The position numbers were made by a program, and so were the translations under genes. From Zopfochytrium polystomum (taxonomy: Eukaryota; Chytridiomycota; Chytridiomycetes; Chytridiales; Chytridiaceae), in contig JAIVFJ010000056.1 of NCBI GenBank assembly GCA_025765615.1, positions 268,093-332,092 on the forward strand: a stretch of 64,000 bases of DNA, written 5' to 3'. The notes below the pieces were generated by a model that saw only the letters and a list, made by a program, of their open reading frames with translations, made no database searches and had not been told where the DNA came from. Positions within the stretch are counted from its first letter, which is position 1. The number at the start of each line of letters is the position of its first letter. Below are positions 45,156 through 54,378 of the stretch, piece after piece.

Positions 45156-45274
45156 TCATCTCTGAGGCTGAGCTTAAACAAATCACAGATAATCAAGTGC
45201 TTAAAACAAAGAAGCCCCGCTTAGAGTCTGTCAGGGTACTGGCCTGCTGCACCAACTGTCTGCTCCTACCATTC

Positions 45275-45375
45275 ATAACAGAGTTTTCTTCTCTTTCTCT
45301 CCAAGTTGGGGAGAAGGACCACCCACAAACGCGCATCTCCACTTCCTTCCCTCATTCCACTCACTCACTCATAGT
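45275..45375. repeat. Dispersed repeat family B, copy 2 (fragment)
   Basis: Matches the right-hand third of the family (CATAACAGAGTTTTCTTCTC, CCAAGTTGGGGAGAAGGACC, CATCTCCACTT). It lies about 120 bp beyond the tRNA-Ala gene. Confidence 0.7.
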
Positions 45376-45556
45376 AGACTTTTTAGAGCATAGACTGGGA
45401 ACCACTGGAAGGGGATGTGCTTGCATCAAATCCAGCCAAGTGTCTTACTGAAGGAGGTATACAGCAAAATCCATCAGTCAGAGATCCCTTGAGAGGGAGA
45501 GACTACAACTCACATTTGGCAATGCAGCTACTGGGCTAAATGTGCAGTGCACAATC

Positions 45557-45643
45557 AAGCAGGGTGGGATTCAAGCCCACGCCTCTGGAGAGACCAGAGC
45601 CTTAATCTGGTGCCTTAGGCAGTTACGCCAACTCAACCATCTT
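45557..45643 (-). tRNA. tRNA-Leu(TAA)
   Basis: 87 nt with a variable arm (TCTCTCCAGAGG). The anticodon arm is CCAGA-TTAAGGC-TCTGG with anticodon TAA. The T arm is GTGGG-CTTGAAT-CCCAC. Two acceptor positions do not pair and the T loop has CTTGAAT instead of TTCGAAT, so activity is uncertain. Confidence 0.75.
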
Positions 45644-46044
45644 CCCATTGGACATGCAGCCAAGTGCTTAGGGTCCACTCTGGCAGCTACTGCACTTTGG
45701 TCTTGCTGTGCATGTGCTACTGCTTGTGAATCCCAGCAGTTGCACCCAATTTTGTTCAAATTTGATTCTTCAAGAGGCAAACTGTGAGCTAAGCACAGGC
45801 ACTGTTGGCCATTGCAGGTATTGCAGGTGGGTCCCCTCCTCCTTGGGGGCAGCTTGCAGCAGTCCTTTGGGCTGCTTTGAACCTCCTCAAATATTTCAGT
45901 CCCAGTAGGTGCTCTGTGGCTTTGGTGGGGTCTGCGTGAACAAGGGCAAGGCCATAACAGGAAACTGATGAGGGGCAAATGCTTTATTCCACGCTGCCCC
46001 AGTGTGCATCTAGCACACACGAGCCTGTGTCTCGCAGCTGCTGC
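45644..46044. other. Spacer between tRNA-Leu and tRNA-Asp
   Basis: No gene recognised. Confidence 0.4.
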
Positions 46045-46114
46045 TCCCAGTCAGGTAATTGAACCCAGGCCTACCCTGTGACAGGGGTGATACTAGCCAC
46101 TATACTTACTGGGA
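46045..46114 (-). tRNA. tRNA-Asp(GTC), possibly degenerate
   Basis: 70 nt. The sequence TATAGTGGCTAGTATCACCC, then CTGTCACAGGG, matches eukaryotic tRNA-Asp with anticodon GTC. The acceptor TCCCAGT pairs fully with ACTGGGA. The anticodon and T stems each have two mismatches, so it may be decaying. Confidence 0.7.
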
Positions 46115-46189
46115 CAGGTCAGACTGCTCCTGGGGAGACTACTTTTTTGTCTTGTGTGTGTGGCAAGATTCTTCAACTGAACAAAGAGT

Positions 46190-46490
46190 TGGGGACTTGC
46201 AGAGTTGCAGAGTTGTGGCAGAGTAGCACTGTGGCAGAGTAGCAGAGTGGCAGAACAAAGCAAATTCAGGGAGTTGCATTCCAGGGGACCAGGACTGCGC
46301 TACTTTTTGACTTTCAGGCTTATTTGAGCTGCCAAGTTGCGGAGTCTGGGAGCCCCAGACTCTCCAACTTGGCAACTCTGTTACTCTGCAGCTCTGCCAC
46401 TCCTTGCCTCCACAGCTCTGCAACTCTGCAACTCTGCAACTGTGCAACTGTGCAACTCTGCTACCCTGCAACTCTGCTTTGCACTGCCAA
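46190..46490. repeat. Inverted minisatellite with 20-bp hairpin
   Basis: GCAGAG/GTTGCAGA-type short repeats (46196-46262) are answered by CTCTGCAACT-type repeats on the right (46374-46490). In the middle, a 20-bp arm (46331-46350) pairs with 46354-46373 with one mismatch and a 3-nt loop. Confidence 0.85.
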
Positions 46491-46639
46491 GCTGTAAACC
46501 ATCTGTGTGTCTGCAGAATTTGCGCCTCCATACCTGGAAAAGTCTGTATCCGCTGGAGTGGATCTCCTGGATATCCGAGATCTGGCTTTTTGGAGGCCAA
46601 CCTTAGCTCTGAGTCTGTAATGTGCAGCCTCAGACCAAA

Positions 46640-46935
46640 GGGCTGGCTTGTGCTGTTGACAAATACTCTGAGTATATGGTGGAACAGAAACCTGGTGTAA
46701 ACAGTTTTCCTCCTCCTCTGCTCAAGCAGATAATATGGGAGAGGTTTTTACCCTGTGCTGGGCACGCTTGCCTAGCAACTATAATAGCGTGCATATCATC
46801 ATTATGTATCAATCATTCAAACTGAGGTTATTTGTCTTTCTCTCCAAGTTGTGGAGAACAACCACCCACAAACACACATCTCCACTTTATTCACTCCTTC
46901 CACTCCCTCACTCAGGGTAGGGAGACTGTTTACAA
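46640..46935. repeat. Dispersed repeat family B, copy 3
   Basis: Shares GGGCTGGCTTGTGCTGTTGA, ACAGTTTTCCTCCTCCTCTG, GCCTAGCAACTATAATAG-like and ACACACATCTCCACTT sequence with the other copies; the left end is missing. Confidence 0.75.
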
Positions 46936-47333
46936 AGACTGTGTTAGAAATGTGCCATGAGTATCAGCCATCTGCTAGGAACATTACAGTTCTTGAGGAG
47001 GAAAACTACTTTGGCAATTTCCTTTTTCTCAGTGCGCAAGCTGTTTCTTGTTTTTTTATAACATGTCCCACGCAGAGGCACTCATCAGCCAAGCAAGGCA
47101 CCTCAGCAAACTTTTGAATGTGACAGACAAAAGTCCTCCCTCTCACCAGAGCAACTTGTTACAGGTGAAATGAAGCAGGGGACTACCAAAAAGGACTGAT
47201 TTTTTATTCTGCTAAGGTGGGACAAAGGGCAGATCTCTTCAAACATGGTACAATCAATTTTCTGCCAACAACGGAAATGCTGGTGTTTGATGCACAACCA
47301 TGCGTTGCCTGGGCCCCTCAATATACCACCCCA
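46936..47333. other. Spacer between repeat copy 3 and tRNA-Gln
   Basis: No gene recognised. Confidence 0.4.
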
Positions 47334-47404
47334 GGCCGCACCCGGAATCGAACCGGGGTCCCCAGAATCAGAATCTGATGTGATAACCCCTACACTATGC
47401 AGCC
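47334..47404 (-). tRNA. tRNA-Gln(CTG)
   Basis: 71 nt. The anticodon arm is TCAGA-TTCTGAT-TCTGG with anticodon CTG. The T arm is CCCGG-TTCGATT-CCGGG. The acceptor is GGCTGCA with TGCGGCC. Confidence 0.92.
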
Positions 47405-47649
47405 ACTACTCTGGAAATTGTATGCTCGGTAAAATCGCAATTTGTGTTTCTCCAGAGGCTGGTGCAATGTTGCTGATTAGGCTTGCCTGAGGAGAAGGTT
47501 ACAGTAACTTGGAGGCCAATTTGAACAAAGTTGACCAGATTTCTTGAGTGGAATCAATCAAACTTTTGGGCCCGAAGCTGGCTGCAATTTGCTCCTGAAT
47601 GAAAGGGATTTTGGTGCTTTGCCTAGACATATCCATCCGGCGGCCCATC

Positions 47650-48668
47650 AATGCAAACGAAGCCGATTAGTGCTAACGAAGCCCGACTGTGTCCCACAGA
47701 GGGTGGGGTCCCACAGCGTCCCCAACAGCGTTCCGACAGAGTCGGCGTCCACAACAGCGTTCCAACAGAGTCCATCAATTATGGCAATTGATTTTTTTGT
47801 CAATTTTTTCATTTTGTTATGGTTTTACATGAGGGCAAAAAAAAACTATGTCCACACTGCGTCCCACAGAGAGCCTCCCGACTGCGTCCCACAGACGGTG
47901 CAGTCCCACAGGGTCCATAATAGCGTTCCGACAGAGTCAGCGTCCATAACAGCGTTCCAACAGAGTCCATCAACAATGGCAATTGATTTTTTTTTCAATT
48001 TTTTCATTTTGTTATGGTTTGCGCCTCTCATCAGCTTTTCCACAGAGGGTGCCTCGCATCAGCGTTCCCACAGAGTCTGCGGTTTTCAGAAATTGATTTT
48101 TTTGTCAATTTTTTCATTTTGTTATGGTTTTACGTGAGGGCAAAAAAAAAACTATGTCCTCACTGCGTCCCACAGAGAGCGTTAAAGCCGCACAGCGTCC
48201 CACAGAGTCCCCTCTCCACAGCGTTCCGACAGACTCCCGAATCCTGCACTGCGTCCCACACAGAGTGCCCCCAACAGTGTTGCAATTGATTTTTTTTGTC
48301 AAATTTTTTCTTTTTGTTATGGTTTTATTTCACCACAGCATCCCCACAGAGTAACTGATTTTTGTCAATTTTTTAGGGCTTGGGTGGCAGGCCTACTGAG
48401 AGTGCCCCAACAGCGTTCCCACAGATAGCAGCCCTACTGTGTCCAACAGAGGGTGCCTCCCAACAGCGTTCCCACAGAGTCGGTCAATCATATTAATTCT
48501 TTTGTCAATTTTTTTATTTTGTTATTGTTTTGAGTGAGGGCAAAAAAAAACCCTGTCCACACTGCGTCCCACAGAGAGCGTCGCTGCACAGCGTCCTTCA
48601 ATTACAGCGACTTTTTCTGTCAATATTTTCATTTTGCTACGGTTTTACATGAGGGCAAAAAAACTATG
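47650..48668. repeat. Tandem satellite with GTCCCACAGAG and TTGTCAATTTTTTCATTTTG units
   Basis: An AT-rich sub-unit (AATTGATTTTTTTGTCAATT followed by TTTTCATTTTGTTATGG) recurs at about 47781, 47978, 48090, 48285, 48496 and 48610, plus a shortened copy at 48356. GC-richer words (GCGTCCCACAGAGAG, AACAGCGTTCCNACAGAG) fill the space between. The period varies from about 70 to 200 bp. Open frames here are repeat read-throughs. Confidence 0.85.
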
Positions 48669-48689
48669 TATTGCGAGGGGGCGGACGCA

Positions 48690-49700
48690 GCGGGGACGAA
48701 CGGTGGCAAACAATTGTATATGGACCGGCAAAGATGACAGATGACACAGCCAGCGACAGGCCCACGCTGCCAGCGTACAGCAAGAAGAACAGCGGCACAA
48801 ATAGCAGGAACAGCATGATCGAGCTGCAGACTACCAGCAACGCGAAACGTCGGTCCTTGAACGCGGACCTTTGCGTGTAGTAAGTTCACAAGGAGCGCAA
48901 AGAGCCGCACAGCACGCACGTACCAATTCACTATCCGCTTCCCGCGCGCCCCGGCTCCGCCCGCAACTGAAGCACTGCCACTGCCAACGCGTTCACCAGC
49001 AGCGAGAGCAGCGCCACGCACCGCAGCGTCCAAGCCACGCTGACCGTCTCGAGCAGGTGCGCCGCCAGCACGTACACGGCGCCGCCAATCCCAGCGCCGG
49101 TGTAGACGTTGCTGGTTCTGTTGGGGCGGGGGGTTTGTTAGGTGGGGGAGAAAGAGAGGTATGATTGATGCGGCCCGGGGTGCGGGATTGCTTACGCGAG
49201 GTTCCACCGGCAGAGAAAGTACACAGACAGTAGCGTCGCGACGGCAAAGTAGAGCAGCCCAAGGCCAAGGCTGTACATGATTCCTATGTGTTTCTGTGTG
49301 AGGAAATAACTTTCATCGCGGAACCTCAAACACACACACCTTGCGTTACGATCAGCCCTGCCACGCTGGTTGGACAAAAGCTCACAAGCACCAGGCCTGC
49401 TGTCACGAGTGCAGTGCCGAGGAGGGCGACGCAGCGCTGAAAAAGCGAGGGAACCTGGCGGGTAAGGTCAGTCTCTTATCCAGCGGACAAAAGACCGGCC
49501 GCACGCTCTGTTTCTTACCAGGCCGTACGCGGTGATGAGCCACACACTGGGCAGCGCGATCATTGCCTTGATGCCTGCCTGCAGTGAGCCGATCCACGCC
49601 AGCGTCGACCCCAGTGCAACTCCGTCTGATACGAGGCGGTCCTGGAAGACGCCCCCTAACTGGCCACGCGTCTCGTGCGCCGTCTGGGAACGATTCAAAT
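48690..49700 (-). pseudogene. MFS monocarboxylate-type transporter, truncated by the satellite
   Basis: A plasma-membrane transporter fragment of the fungal MCT/Mch type. Exon pieces are: FQDRLVSDGVALGSTLAWIG with SLQAGIKAMIALPSVWLITA (near 49640-49520); RCVALLGTALVTAGLVLVSF (near 49440-49340); HIGIMYSLGLGLLYFAVATL with LSVYFLCRWNLA (49290-49200); VYTGAGIGGAVYVLAAHLLE with TVSVAWTLRCVALLSLLVNA (49105-48970); and, after a 55-nt intron, AFKDRRFALLVVCSSIMLFL with LFVPLFFLLYAGSVGLSLAV (48865-48740). Introns have GT-AG ends. The frame runs into satellite DNA at about 48680, removing roughly the last five membrane segments. No convincing first exon was found. Confidence 0.75.
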
Positions 49701-50298
49701 GCTGAGCATGTTCAAAAAAAGTGGGTGAGGATCAGCTACGATGGTGTGTTTGCGCCAGTGAGTTTGGTGTTTGTGTGTGGGGTCGAACCTTCTTTCCCGT
49801 CCAGCGGCTGGTCCATCTGGTCGAGATTGTCATGGCCGAGCCCGTGCACGTCATGCTAGTGGTGGTGGTTGCCTTCCCCAAACGACATGGCCTGGAACGC
49901 AGACAGCAATGACAATGATGACAAGGATGCGAGCCAAACAGTGCCATCCTGGCTGGTTCTCTGTGTGGTTGATGGCGGCGATGGCGGCGAAGAGGCAGTG
50001 GTGCTGGCGGCGGCGGCGGCTTGGTCGGGCATCTGGTGTCTGTGATAGAGAGACACAAAAAGAGACAATGAATGAAAGAAAAGAAAAAAAGAGAAAACAA
50101 GTACAGTGTCCGACGTTGGCAAACTTTGGTCTCATCAGTCTGTCACACTCAGCTACCACTGCCCATCAGCGGCGGTGGTGGCTGCGTCGTCGCAGCGGGA
50201 CATGGGTAGTTGTGAGGGGAATAATGTGGAAAGGATAGGGAAGCGGAGTTGGGGGATGCGGGGCGGAAAACGCGACGGTGAGGACATGAAAAACAACT
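49701..50298. other. Region between MFS remnant and small coiled-coil gene
   Basis: Possible 5' exon sequence of the MFS gene on the minus strand (frame containing FGEGNHHH near 49865) but not resolved. Short AT/GA stretches near 50055-50100. Confidence 0.35.
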
Positions 50299-50569
50299 TC
50301 AGATTCGCTGGAAGGGGGGCATCCAGCAACCGGCGTCCGGAGCGGCGGGCACACCGTCGTTGTCATCGTTGTTGCTGTTGTTCTCGCTTGTCTTTGCGAT
50401 CTTTGCATCGGGTTCCGCTGCCCTCGCCCCTGGTGTGGGGACGGCCTGCTGCTGCTGCTGCTGCGGTGGTGGCGACTGGGATGGAGTCCCCAACACGATC
50501 TCGCGCAGCTGGACAAGCTGCGATTCGAGGCCCGCGACACTCGGCCAGGTTCGCGGCTATGACAGGCAT
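50299..50569 (-). CDS. Small coiled-coil/poly-Gln protein with one +1 frame break
   Basis: Starts MPVIAANLAECRG at 50569. At the CCC run 50531-50533 (GGG on the coding strand) the sensible reading moves by one base to LESQLVQLREIVLGTPSQSP, followed by a poly-Gln run, VPTPGARAAEPDAKIAKTSE and a Asn/Asp-rich stretch, ending WMPPFQRI at 50299. One surplus G would explain the break. The LxxQLxxLRE part looks like a short coiled coil. No known family. Confidence 0.45.
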
Positions 50570-50772
50570 GACAATCGCTGTTGTTGTTCCTCTTTTTTTT
50601 TTCTTTTTTTTTCTATATAAACCGATATACGTGAGGGGAAAGGATGTGCCTTATTGCTCGAAGCTGGATGAAGAAATGGGCAACGAGGAGAAAAGGGGAA
50701 ATGGGAAAAGAAAAACGGCGGGCTTCAAAGGGCACCTGCACTCTCACGAAACGCGCATCCATAGGTGGGGCG

Positions 50773-51377
50773 TCAGTGGAGTGAGCGGCGGCCCAACAGG
50801 AACGCGCACACAAGCGCTACCCGAGAGCCGATAACTGTGGGTGCCAAGAGCGACCCGAATTTCGACGGCTCGCCCTTTCCCCACCCCGTCTGTCTGCTGT
50901 TCGAGTCCATACGCAACTGGACCGCCACGAGGGTCAGTAACAGTGAGACTGCGCCGTCCGACGCAAGAGCCCTGCTATCATCCTGACTTTCTTCCGATGC
51001 TCCCATCAGTCCTATCGAAGCCAAAGAAAACCTGGCCGTCATGTTACCAGCGATGCTTCTGCTGGTGGATTCACCAGTAGCCGTACGAGACGATTGTCCT
51101 GTTAGTACCATCTGCCTTTGAGAATCAATCGATAGCATCACTCTCGCCCAACAGACGGCACGCGCCATCTCAACTGACTCACGCACGTCTGTATCGGATT
51201 CGAGGTGCACATGTACGAAAGCAGCAGCGCTTCGTCCTTTCTGAGCACGGCTACCCTCGGGTGACTTAAACCGAGCTTAGCGACAACCGCTGCCGTCAGC
51301 ACTGCCAGGCTGTTGGTCGGACTCTGCACGTGAAGGACTTTGCCACTGTCGTAATCCTTCACTTTGAACGTGAACAC
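50773..51377 (-). CDS. Hypothetical protein, 2 exons, about 177 aa
   Basis: Exon 1 (51377-51183) encodes MFTFKVKDYDSGKVLHVQSP then LSYMCTSNPIQTC. A GTGAGT donor and a CAAAGGCAG acceptor give intron 51182-51112. Exon 2 (51111-50773) reads MVLTGQSSRTATGESTSRSI, then SDGAVSLLLTLVAVQLRMDS. It has one moderately hydrophobic stretch. No family recognised; the 3' end may include another unrecognised intron near 50830. Confidence 0.5.
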
Positions 51378-51449
51378 TCATTGACGGGTGCACCCGCCTC
51401 GCATCTCACTCCAGGGCGAACCACGTCATTGCCTACACCAAAGAAGAGT

Positions 51450-51690
51450 GCGGTTACCGCACTGTGGCGTAGAGACTGTCCGCACAGTCGCCTGCAAGCC
51501 CGGCCAATTCCTTCGTGTTGCGGTGCCCGCCGTCAACCTGCTCGAGTACCACCCATGGTCCGTTGTCCGCACCACCAGCGACTTGGTCACGTTCCTGTTT
51601 GCCGAGAGCCACGGCGCCCCGACCCAGTGGACCGCCAAGGTCGCGGCCTTCCTCTATTCTGCGAACCCTAACCCTTCTCAACCATTTGCC
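51450..51690 (+). pseudogene. Isolated FAD-binding exon of a ferric-reductase/NADPH-oxidase-like gene
   Basis: The frame reads CKPGQFLRVAVPAVNLLEYH followed by PWSVVRTTSDLVTFLFAESH and GAPTQWTAKVAAFLY. This matches the FAD-binding domain (HPFS-type motif, here HPWS) of ferric reductases and NOX enzymes. No transmembrane haem domain upstream and no NAD-binding domain downstream could be found, so it is a stray fragment. Confidence 0.72.
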
Positions 51691-52184
51691 ATCAAAATTG
51701 GTGGGCAAATAGGCGGGCAAATAGGCTGATTGCAGCACATCACAATCCATTAATCTTTTGGATTTGCTGCAGGGAGGACATATTTTTTGCGAACATCGAA
51801 GCTTGTGATATAGAACGGAAAATACTTTATCCAATCCTGAGCCACATTTGGCACATCTTGACAGAACTTTTTGGGGGTTCTGCAATGTCTCTCTATTTTT
51901 TCAGGCAAAATTCATAATACTTGATCCTTTTGTATTGATTGCAGATGTGCTACCGCTTTGGAAAGTCTGTTCATTTTGGAGCCATCCTCCTAAACTTGGC
52001 TGGTGCATGCATTATAACCCAACATGCACAACAGTTGTGAGCCTCGCACCAGCACCTATTTCTTGCAGGGTTTTGGCAGAGTTTCAGAGTTTATGACCTA
52101 TCGCAAATCCATCATCCTTGTGATTCAATTGTGCTCAAATTTTGTGCGTGCATGTAGAATAATTGCATGTCACCATTGGTCCTG
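51691..52184. other. AT-rich spacer
   Basis: No gene recognised. A short CCCTAACCC telomere-like word lies at about 51664. Confidence 0.4.
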
Positions 52185-52257
52185 GGGGAATTAGCTCAAA
52201 TGGTAGAGCGCTCGCTTAGCATGCGAGAGGCACGGGGATCGATACCCCGGTTCTCCA
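52185..52257 (+). tRNA. tRNA-Ala(AGC)
   Basis: 73 nt including the discriminator A. The D arm is AGCTCAAATGGTAGAGC. The anticodon arm is CTCGC-TTAGCAT-GCGAG with anticodon AGC. The T arm is CGGGG-ATCGATA-CCCCG. The acceptor is GGGGAAT with GTTCTCC. Confidence 0.92.
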
Positions 52258-52772
52258 CGTTCTTGGGCCCTTTTGGGGTGTCAGATCGAGTGCTTCTCCT
52301 CTGTGTGCATGAAGAAGTTTCAGCAGCACACAAGGCTAGGCGGCCCCCTTATGGTGCAAGGATTAATTGTGGTGGCACTGAGGTTGTTTTAGATGGTAAT
52401 TGATGGTAATTGATGGTGGACTGCCAGTACCTATTCCTTCAGATCTCTGGTAGATTTTCCTTTGTGTGATCCAGGGATTCCCCATTCTTTCCCACCAGTT
52501 TCAATAGCAATCTTCAAGTGGTGCACAACACCTTGATTTTATTTTATTTTATTTTATTTTTATTTTTTCTTCCCCATTTTTTCCATTTTTTCCCTATTTT
52601 TTGTCCTCTGTTGGAACTGACAGCACGTTGGCACCAAAGGAGAAGTTCGTGCACCAAGCAGCCTAATGGTGCTTGCTGCTCAGAGATTAGGAGTGAGTGT
52701 TTGGGGTTGTTGATGAACATTGTGGACCAGCACAGCGTGTTCAAAAGGAGCAGGAATTTTAAGCTCATCAAT
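52258..52772. other. AT-rich spacer with TTTTA repeats
   Basis: No gene recognised. A (TTTTA)n-like stretch lies at about 52536-52566. Confidence 0.45.
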
Positions 52773-52864
52773 GCCTTCTACCAGAATTGAACTGGTGACC
52801 TTCTCCTTCCACTTAGGAATGCTGTGCTACTAGGGAGACGCTCTGCCAACTGAGCCAAGAAGGC
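52773..52864 (-). tRNA. tRNA-Thr(AGT) with intron
   Basis: 92 nt. The acceptor GCCTTCT pairs perfectly with AGAAGGC. The anticodon stem TCTCC/GGAGA encloses CTAGTA with anticodon AGT and an intron of about 20 nt. The T arm is CCAGT-TCAATTC-TGG-like and slightly degenerate. Confidence 0.83.
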
Positions 52865-53814
52865 ACGTTGAATTGTTTTACTTTGTTCACAGCTGGAAAG
52901 AAAAAATTTTTTTATTAAATTTTTTTTTTTCTTTTTCTTAAGCTGTTGTTCTTGAACATCGAAATGGATGTGGAAGACAGTCTTAGGTTCAATCACAGAC
53001 ATGGCACTACTCAATCTCAGTACAATCATTTGATTTTGTTTTTTCAGTTAGGATTGGGTCAGATCAGATTGGACTGCTTGGAGTTGCAGACTTGAAACTG
53101 CACTCAGGCAGGACAAAAGTGACTGCAGCACAAGTCATACCCCAATGGCTGATTTTGCATGGCTTCTGCAGTGTATCAATTAATTAAGATTTGAATATCA
53201 TCCAATGTGATTGACTTGGGGCTGTGGTGTGACTGAACACAAACAACAAACACATCTCATATCAAAATGGCTTGATTAGATTTGATCCCGATTCTGAATC
53301 ACATCCAAACTCTCAATTTGCGTGGCCTGGCTCAATTTGTTTGTGCAGGACTTATCACACTATGTCCCTCCCGAGCCCCAACAATGCATTCCAGGCGCTT
53401 TCTTTGTTGCACCCTTTTGAGAAATTGGGTGTTTCCCCACGTGTTTTGCATGTCTTCACTTTTGTGTTTCTTGTTTTTGGTGGGGTTTTTGCTTTATTGT
53501 ATTTTGAGCACAGAGAGCATCCTTGTCAGTTGGTTCTTTGCAAGCAGCCACACAGCAGCTGCTGTCCACCACGTTTGGTCAAAGCTGCACAGTCCATCCA
53601 CCTGATCTTTCTCATCCCTTTGCCACCAGCTAGGCCCTATTGTTGCACACAGTTTTGCGGTGGGGTTGCACACCAATTGTCTGCCAGGTGTAAGTTGTCC
53701 TGTGAGACTTCCACACTGCTTTCACAGAAGTGAAGTGAATTGCATACACCTTGAAGGAAAATGTTGCGCTCTCAGGCTCTGCTGCATTTTCAGCATATTA
53801 GACGGAACTGACTG
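52865..53814. other. AT-rich spacer
   Basis: No gene recognised. Open frames lack family features; TTGATTTGATT-type words occur near 53270. Confidence 0.4.
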
Positions 53815-54205
53815 CTTAGCAAAAAGAGGCACAAGACAGACCAGAACCTATTGTGACTGTCTTTTATTGTTCTACATGATGGCTGGGGAGTGTGAGTCAC
53901 TGCCAATGCAGACCTGGGCGCTGGCTTGTCTGTTTACAAATACTTCGAATACATGGTGGAACAGGAAATCCAGTGTAAACAGTTTTCCTCCTCCTCTGCC
54001 CAAGCAGACAATATAGGAGAAGTTTTTACCATGCGCCTCTCATGCTCGCCTAGCAACTATTAGAGTTTGCATATCATCAACATGTATCAATTGTTCATAA
54101 TAGAGTTTTTCTCTTTCTCTCCAAGTTGGGGAGAAGAACCACCCACAAACACACATCTCCACTTCATTCACTCCTTCTACTCCCTCACACAGAGTAGACT
54201 GTTAA
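53815..54205. repeat. Dispersed repeat family B, copy 4 (fullest)
   Basis: About 390 bp from GAGGCACAAGACAGACCAGA to AGTAGACTGTTAACACA. It has the same order of landmarks as the copy at 33405. It lies about 95 bp from the tRNA-Ser pseudogene. Confidence 0.78.
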
Positions 54206-54299
54206 CACAGCAGAAACACTCAGGGTGGAACAATTTAAACCAAAAGTGCAAACAGCCAAACAAGCTTAACGTACCCTTCAGTCCTGCTCCTGCTTTGTC

Positions 54300-54378
54300 G
54301 AAAAAGGCAGGACTCAAACCTGTGCACCCAGAGAGTAACAGATTTTGAGTCTGTCACCTTAACCCAGGTGGTGACAAG
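54300..54378 (-). pseudogene. tRNA-Ser pseudogene
   Basis: Aligns with the tRNA-Ser(CGA) at 44584. Differences include CG-to-CA/TG changes in the anticodon (CGA to CAA), the D region and the T loop, and the acceptor is lost on one side. The T loop is now TTTGAGT, so the internal promoter box is probably damaged. Confidence 0.8.

Noticed and set aside
47544..48354. ORFs with repeated PTESAS/TAFQQSP units
   Set aside because: They follow the tandem satellite in all frames; no conserved start or codon bias.
51660..51675. Interstitial CCCTAACCC word
   Set aside because: Single copy, too short to call an internal telomere.
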